Program-made: the position numbers and the translations under genes | Origin: Rhyzopertha dominica | Lineage: Eukaryota; Arthropoda; Insecta; Coleoptera; Bostrichidae | Length of the DNA: 64,000 nt | Assembly: GCA_025024175.1 (NCBI GenBank) | Contig: QCXZ01000137.1 | Location: 74,958,680-75,022,679 of the forward strand | Direction: 5' to 3' | Shown here: positions 57,666 through 64,000 of the stretch, in pieces | Numbering within the stretch: position 1 is the stretch's first letter | Layout of the letters: each line of letters begins with the position of its first letter | Notes under the pieces: generated by a model | Seen by the model: the letters and a program-made list of their open reading frames with translations, nothing else | Told to the model about the DNA's origin: nothing | Database searches by the model: none

Positions 57666-59184
57666 ATGGCTGCAAAAGTTTTAGCAAACCAGTGACTGCA
57701 TGGAGATCAGTATTACTGGTACTCGTCAAAGGTTATTCCAGTAATCAATAAATAATACTATTTTGTTTTGTGTTTCTGCCTCTCACAAACATGAACGAAA
57801 TCCTTAAAGTTATCGTTAACTACCGTTTGATAAGTTGCGGGGGAATATAATGAATTTATGTGCCTGTGAAGTTGCTCTTTTAAAGAATCAAGTTGTGCTT
57901 GGAGTGACACAACAAATTCCGTAATATTTTTATACTGTGAGATTTGACTATTGTAGTCGTTGCAAAGCGACTTGGATTTAAATGTAGTAAATATTTTTAC
58001 ATCGCTCTCCAACATACCGACGCACGAGAAAATAATGAAAGTGAGTGCAATTAGGGAATGAACAGGGACGCACGCTTCACACTCAGGGACATTTCAGAGT
58101 GGCTAATACTAAGACAAAAACCGGATTGGGGAAAGAGAGAAAAGAAACACAGACTTGGAAGTGCAAAGAAAAAATTATTGGTAGCTGATCAGTTTTAAGG
58201 TGAGAACAGAAACCTAAGCGCTTACAAATTAANATAAATTACTCGATTAAAAAAAATTTTTGTTTAGACAATGATATAGAAACCGAAGCAAAATTGTAAT
58301 GGGAATATTTCAAATAATTGTTCACTCATACATCAGTGATACCGAAGACTTAAATTCCCAAGAAAAAAGCCTGAAATTCAGCCTTATTTCAAGAGCAAAC
58401 AAAAACGTGTAAACAGCACAGCAACTATAGACAATACTTTGGTAGTAGTACGTAGTAGTACGTTGAATCACTGACCTTCCTAGGGAAATATGGCAAGTAC
58501 CAGTTTAACCAAATCGTACATCTCATTATCTGAGTAGATGTACGTCAGATACATGAACTACAAGGTAGTTCTATCTCGCTGTTTACATATTCAGTCAGTA
58601 AGTAACTGAACTGTTTTTAAAATAAATTAATCTATCCACTAGACTCACATCTACATTGAGACCACAGGCCAATTTTCAAACGAAGTAGCTGCAAACCGCA
58701 ACGCGGCAAACGATAAATCTAAATCTGCACAGAGACGGAGATGCTCCAAATTCCCGTACCGATAATTAAGTTAATAAGAAAGGCGTCTGGGTAAACCAAA
58801 GTAATTTGCTAATATAAAAATCGGGAACTCGCCAGCAGCTGAGAACAGCTGCATGTTGCGAATTTCAGTAGGAAAACAAAAGTTCACAGCATTGCCCTCT
58901 TGTAACTCTCTAAATTTTACAAAGAAACGGCCTGCTATAATATTTCTTATGTCTAAAACCTAGAGCTTTTACCATATTGTAATGGACAAGCTTACTGTAA
59001 AAGAGTTTTCGTTTAAAGGAAGTCTTAAGGGGTTAAAAAGGTCTCTAATAATAGGGCCTCCGAATTGGTTTTGTTTAGCTTATTGGATTAATTCTCTAGT
59101 TTTAAGGATTGAATAACGTTCAGTAGCATTACATGTATAGTAAACGTTGAAATATATATACCGCTTTTACCTGGAACTCGAATA
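57666..59184. other. Intronic DNA, nothing recognised with confidence
   Basis: The ORF at 57758-58015 (-) has a heptad-like segment (SLQAQLDSLKEQLHRHI) and could belong to the LINE upstream region, but no domain supports it. 58650-58900 is slightly GC-richer. Confidence 0.4.
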
Positions 59185-59255
59185 GGGCCTTAATGGTGCA
59201 GCGGCAGCGCATTTGTCTAGCAATCAAGTGGTTTCGGGTTCGATTCCCCGTCAAA
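59185..59255 (+). repeat. tRNA-derived SINE head
   Basis: A box TGGTGCAGCGG (59194-59204) and B box GGTTCGATTCC (59237-59247) at tRNA spacing. The middle arm TTTGT-CTAGCAA-TCAAG forms a 4-bp stem with loop anticodon position AGC (Ala-like). The acceptor arms do not pair and the T stem is imperfect, so it is a SINE or tRNA pseudogene rather than a tRNA gene. Confidence 0.65.
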
Positions 59256-59339
59256 CGAACGACGAACGGCTAATAAGCTACAAGGCGATCACTAGCACTA
59301 CATATATAAAAAACTTAAAATATGCATGCCACTTTATAG

Positions 59340-59405
59340 AACTTTGGTGACACAGTAACAGCATATTTGCCTAGCAATCAAAGTGTTTCAGATTCCCGAT
59401 CAACG
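59340..59405 (+). repeat. Second, diverged copy of the tRNA-like SINE head
   Basis: GGTGACACAGTAACAGCAT, then TTGCCTAGCAATCAAAGTG and TTTCAGATTCCCGATCAACG align with 59192-59260. The B box is degraded (CAGATTCCC). About 150 bp downstream of the first copy and in the same orientation. Confidence 0.55.
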
Positions 59406-62400
59406 GTAACAATACTTTTTCAAAAACATATTGACTTGCAAACTTATTTAAGTACTTCTTTTAATAGTTACCCAACTAGCAATTTACAGGCAAATGTTTA
59501 TAAAACAACGGCACTCTTGTAAACATTGTCACAAGTTTATAGAATGCTTAAAGACGCAAATAGGCGCATCTTTACAAAATATTTTAGTTACAGTATTCTA
59601 TAGTGGCTTTATTAGGTGTAATGGAACAGTTTTGTAGATAGTTACAGATGTGGTATAAAAATTACTATAAAGGAGTTACAAAATGGTTTTATATCAATTT
59701 ATTATAAAACAGTTTTACAAATGTTACGGTATTATCTATTATGCAACAATTTTGTTGCTTTCAGCATCGTCAAAGTGATTTTTCGGTGTTTCAACTGATT
59801 TGGAAGAGAATGATTTATTTCTTAACGATTGGGTAAAGTTGCAACCCATTTCTCTTCTGTAAAATAAAACATGTCCGCAGANCGAGTTATGTACCGTACC
59901 AGATGATATAAAAATATGCGTAGTATTGAATTGTGGTCACACAAACCTACTACTAAACAAAATTATATGTATACAAAATTTTTAAGCGCTTCAAAAATAG
60001 CGTGCATCGTGCGCGACAGATATTTTAACATTGATATTTATGCGCCGCACACGTATGCACTACATTATTAAAATACATTTTTACGGCGCACACTGTGCAC
60101 AACGCAAATTTTTACTAATGTGGACCCGGCTTAATACTTAGGCACCTATATTGTGTTTGGCCTGTATACTTTTTTCATATGGGGAGCATTTAATTTTATA
60201 TATTCCATATTAGTTTAACACACCGTCTTCTTCATCCAAAATGTTACCTAATAGGATTGTTAATATACAGATAGATAGTAATCTTCAATACATTCAATAC
60301 AAATTAAAGTTAAAAAATCCCTTATATTAAAAAGCTATGCTCTACCAAACATTCATAATCTACGAAATAAATATCAAAATAGGTAGAGTCGCAAATGTAA
60401 ACGCTTCTACCTAATTAGCAAAATTAACAAAACTCCTCGATAAATTGCCAACGATCTTTGTATGAAACAGTTTTTTTACTATGCAGATTTTATTAATAGC
60501 CATTGCGTATCGGAACTTTGCAATTTGCATACCATAATGTGCGGTATCGCGACAGTCGAAAATGCTCATTTTTCGGGGGCTCGTGCAGGTGCACGTATAT
60601 CGTATATCAATCACGCTGTTATTAGAAGTTGTTTGATCCTCCGCGTTCCCTCACCCGCGCTCCATGGTCCTGGTCGTGTAATGCAGACGTTTGATGGAAG
60701 GGGTACAGTCTGATTTTCCCCTTTAACGAAATTCAAATTCCGATTTACTGCATTTAATACCATGTAGCAGTTCCTATGTTTACCACTACGTACCGCCACC
60801 ATACGGAGATAAATTAGTAAAATAGGTGTCCGCGATAAATCCCATAAGGTGAGCACAGTATAATATGTATACACAAGGGTTTTACACAATGATTAATATC
60901 AGGAAAATAATCTGACTTCCTCTTTATAAAACACATCTATCACAGAAGAAATGGCTATATAACAACACTGTTTTTTTTTACATGGTAGAATCGAAACTTA
61001 ATATAATAGTTTTATAGATGTTCACAAGATGACGATTCAGTGTTGAATAACACATATTTAAACCCCTCATAAAATAATTAGTCTCTGCTGGAATAATGTG
61101 TTATAAAATGTTCTGTAAAAGTTTATAAAATGAGTATAAATCGATGCTTAAAAATGTTTTGTAATTTTGCTGTGAAAACATTCCTAATACTAAACTATAT
61201 AACAATTTAATCTACTGAAGCTGAATACTCGTAAGGGAATACTTTATAAAATAATATAGGCATTAAGGAACAAAAATAAAGCAACAATAAAGCAAATATG
61301 CCTTTTTAATTGGAAATTTTGCTTGTTGGGTACAAATAATGTATGTAACTAATATACTAAAGAATGTATAAGCAGCTTTGACACATTATGTNTCTGAACG
61401 TCAGCATTCTAGGTTTAAGTTCATACTTATTTTCGACAGGGAATGTAATAAACAAAGAAAGAGTGTTTAAATGTATCAAAGGCCATCCCTTTGATAGCGG
61501 AAATAAAGGTTTGCGGATATTCTCAATACGCAATGCGCATACGTTGCTTGTTCGAATTGCACACGAACCGAAAACAGAGCGCCATGGGCAGCGAAACCTG
61601 TGCACATGTCGTTATTCGTCATAACCGCACAGCAGCGTTTTAACGAAATAAAAACTGTTGGGACGTTTACACTGGCATATGTCACATATAACGGTAAACT
61701 GAGACAAAAATTCACTGTATTATGCGTTTAAAAATTGACAGACATGTGATCCTTATGACAACAGTTTTTGTGAACCCAATCTCCTACCAAGTGTCAAAAT
61801 TAATTCTCTGTTTTTAAGGCAATAAACCGCTCTAAAATAAATTAAAAGGAAATTTATTAGGCTATTTCTTGACGCTTTTAATTTATCCTAGAATCAGGTA
61901 GCTGCTTAACTTGATAAAAATTGTAGTGCGGACCCTGCATTTGCTCGAGCAGTAGTTAACGTCACTTGCCATGTCTAACAGTATATTATGCACAGATTGT
62001 GGGTTAGTTGAAATACTCGACATTTCCCATGCACCGATACATTACCATGAAAACTTAAGCTCGAAAAGCATCAATATGATTAAAAGAATAATACTACGCA
62101 CTTTAGTCTTCAAGAACTCCACCTAGATCTTATTGACTGTAATGAAGTTTTACAAACATGCCATCGAACCGTAACTTTCATTCTGCTTCTCTTCCGCAAA
62201 TAACACTGCTACTTCATCGTTCTTAATAGTCAAGAACCTATCTATTTGCCATTTGTAATTGCAGAGTGGATAATGTTGGCAAGTAAATTATAAACATAAA
62301 GCTATTCAAACCCAACTCCACCAACCCTGCAAATTTGAGCAGATAATTGCCCAATTAATTAACTTGGAATGTAACGCGATTTGATATTACAGGAGATTCT

Positions 62401-63148
62401 GTATAATGGTGGTTTCTCTGTGACTGCACGTACATTTTATGCCGATCGATTCAACCAATACAAAGCTTACTTCGTATTCAAAGCGAGTTTTGATGATTGA
62501 TGAATGAATGAATAACTTAATTATTTGTAATTAACGAAGCCTGTATTTGAAGGCCTGTAAGTACCTATTTTTAATAATCGTAATAAAGCAGCTTTGATAA
62601 TTACGTGAATGCTTCTTTGCTCAGTTGCCTTACGGCTAAATTTCGAAGTAGGTACTTAAATGTTGTTGATAAATATTTGTGAGTCGTGCTAACAGCATGT
62701 TTTCGATCCTATAGCCATTAATTATGCAATACAAATTGTTAGACGTTACTAATGTTAGAGTAAACTCCATCAATATGCGCAACTAATAACTATAGTTTAA
62801 TTTTTATACATATCAAAGAATCTTTATCTTGCATTTACTACCACTGAACAAAAAAAATGCGTATTTGCTCTTACAAGAGGCAAGTAATCACATAGGTAAA
62901 TAGTTAACGAAAATTGTATTAATTTTATAGCACAGCGTCATTTATCTGCTGAATACTTGAAAATCTGCCTGTAGGACATATCTGTATCAGATATAAAAGC
63001 TGCTGAAGTAACTAAACATGTAGATATTATGCGTGAGAACATCCTTTCTTATTTTTGTATGAATTCCAAAATCACAACATACGTACTCATCCTCATAAAT
63101 GTAACACTACGTTCTCCCTCTTTGCCCTGCTCAATCAAACCAACTTAC
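59406..63148. other. AT-rich intron up to the Ig1 exon
   Basis: No gene recognised. 59480-59760 and 61010-61270 are rich in TTATAAAA-like words and may be related repeats. GC-richer patches lie at 60500-60720 and 61390-61720; ORFs there (60411-60889, 61357-61715) overlap on both strands and have no domain. Confidence 0.45.
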
Positions 63149-63359
63149 CTTGCACATCAACGCATCCTAACTGTTTCTTCATCTCGCTGGTGTTGATCTG
63201 GCACATGTAACAGCCACGGTCAGATTCTTTAAGCTGTCTGATGCGTAGCTGCCAGGTTCGCAAAACGTCATCATGCGTTACGCTAATGCGTGGGTTATGC
63301 GTTATAACGCGAGTGTGCAGACTGAGTATGGTTTGGTCGTCCGCCTTCATCCAGCCCAC
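63149..63359 (-). CDS. DIP/lachesin-like Ig cell-adhesion gene, internal exon (second half of Ig1)
   Basis: Internal exon of 211 bp encoding 70 residues plus one base. It gives strands C' to G of an Ig domain: GWMKADDQTIL, then VITHNPRISVTHDD, then the D-x-G-x-Y-x-C signature DRGCYMCQIN, ending in CVDVQ. On the minus strand the acceptor is TTACAG before GTG (phase 0) and the donor is AAG|GTAAGT (phase 1). These features are characteristic of insect Dpr-interacting proteins and lachesin, GPI- or membrane-anchored neuronal surface proteins whose Ig1 binds Dpr partners and helps specify synaptic pairing. The split G at the donor joins exon 15639-15809 to read DVQ-VPPDI, the usual Ig1-Ig2 linker. 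A Cys in strand G (LGCVDV) is unusual; most family members that I know have an aromatic or aliphatic residue there. The exon for the signal peptide and the start of Ig1 would lie above 64000. The family is secure; the paralogue (alpha/beta-like by impression) is not. Confidence 0.93.
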
Positions 63360-64000
63360 CTGTAATTAAAAGGGTTTTCAGGGCTCGTTGTGAAGCAGTA
63401 GCGTAACGATAAATAAAAGGCAGGAAAAGGAGAAGAAATTTGAAGCTTTGAAAAGACTTACCTCTCATAAATGTTAAAAGACATGTAGAAATATAAAAAA
63501 TGTATAAGAGATTCAATTATGGGATCATCAACAAGCAACAAAACGTTTCAATTAGTAAAACTAATGATTTTAAATGTTATCGTAATGGATACTTATACTA
63601 ATATCTAGGAGTCAAAATCTTTCGATCAGTTATAATGTACAGGGTGATTTTTTGAAAACTTCACACCTTAAATAACTTTAAATATAGCAGAAATTTAAAA
63701 TTTGCAAAAACAGGTAAACTTTTGTTTGCAGGGGGACAACTTATGAGATAAGTCTTTAATGGATAGCGCTTACCCTCTGAGCAGGGTAGACACCCCTTTA
63801 AAAATTTTAAATGTAACTATTCATCTTGTAAAACATCATTTGAAAGCTTATTTCACAAAGAGTCTGGCCATGTAATTAGTTTTATCACGTTTAATTTATT
63901 GACGGGGTAATAGATTAATAGTGCCTACGAAACAGGTTGCTTATTAAATTGAATATTTTGGACTCTTTTCAACAAAATATATTTTCCTTACGAGAACCCA
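63360..64000. other. Intron upstream of the Ig1 exon
   Basis: Phase-0 intron sequence. Nothing recognised; the exon for the first half of Ig1 was not found here. Confidence 0.55.

Larger units (their letters stand above)
15810..63148 (-). other. Giant phase-1 intron of the DIP/lachesin-like gene (47.3 kb)
   Basis: Bounded by the GTAAGT donor at 63148 and the TTTCCAG acceptor at 15810 on the minus strand. It contains most of the mobile elements of the window and a set of GC-richer unique islands. No other family-matching exon was recognised inside it. The full-length BEL element inside lies in the same orientation as the host gene, so its signals would be read by the host transcript. Confidence 0.88.

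Noticed and set aside
57758..58015. 85-codon minus-strand ORF as LINE ORF1 or host coiled-coil protein
   Set aside because: Only a short heptad-like segment; no ORF1 or endonuclease motif. Left unclassified.
59185..59255. A functional tRNA-Ala gene
   Set aside because: A and B boxes and the anticodon arm are present, but the acceptor stem does not pair and the T stem has a mismatch; a diverged copy lies next to it. A SINE explains it better.

Overview
This is a eukaryotic window from an insect (or close arthropod) genome. It is AT-rich, with exons separated by introns of 9 and 47 kb, and filled with transposable elements of typical insect classes: BEL/Pao, Penelope-like, CR1/Jockey-like LINEs, Tc1/mariner, a THAP-domain remnant and a tRNA-derived SINE. 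Short CCTGA/CCTAA arrays resemble insect telomere repeats (TCAGG in Tribolium, TTAGG in most insects). That is a hint of insect origin and does not settle the order or species.

The host content is one gene on the minus strand, seen as three consecutive internal exons: 63149-63359 (second half of Ig domain 1), 15639-15809 (first half of Ig2) and 6406-6534 (second half of Ig2). Splice phases and reading frame join perfectly, and the encoded protein is a Dpr-interacting-protein (DIP)/lachesin-like cell-surface immunoglobulin protein of the nervous system. The signal-peptide and early Ig1 exons must lie beyond 64000, and the Ig3 and C-terminal exons beyond position 1. All other sequence is intronic, unless a nested gene exists; one candidate signal-peptide ORF is at 50555-50764 on the minus strand.

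Intron layout: 1-6405 holds a Penelope-like (PLE-1) copy; 6535-15638 holds a SINE fragment, a hairpin, inverted-repeat elements and a mariner-type N-terminal remnant. The 47-kb intron (15810-63148) holds a mariner C-terminal scrap (17.86 kb), a second PLE-1 copy (24.2-26.0 kb), a foldback-like block with a recurring motif pair (27.9-28.5 kb), a LINE scrap (28.7 kb), a solo PLE-1 3' end (31.0 kb), a mariner-type element with long TIRs (31.3-32.7 kb), a different PLE lineage (34.7-35.4 kb), a Tc1-like element (37.4-38.9 kb), a LINE (40.2-40.8 kb), a PLE-2 cluster (40.8-50.1 kb) interrupted by a full-length BEL/Pao retrotransposon (41614-47426), a THAP remnant (52.2 kb), a LINE on the minus strand (56.9-57.7 kb) and a pair of SINEs (59.2-59.4 kb).

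The BEL element is the only mobile element that looks potentially competent: 164-bp LTRs identical by eye, a 5-bp target duplication, a PBS and polypurine tract, and one uninterrupted 1687-codon gag-pol frame. The most unusual structures are a hammerhead-like fold conserved in the 3' ends of the PLE-1 copies, the tandem plus head-to-head PLE-2 cluster, the motif-pair foldback block, and a series of GC-richer unique islands in the giant intron that look like conserved regulatory DNA. All alignments were made by eye.
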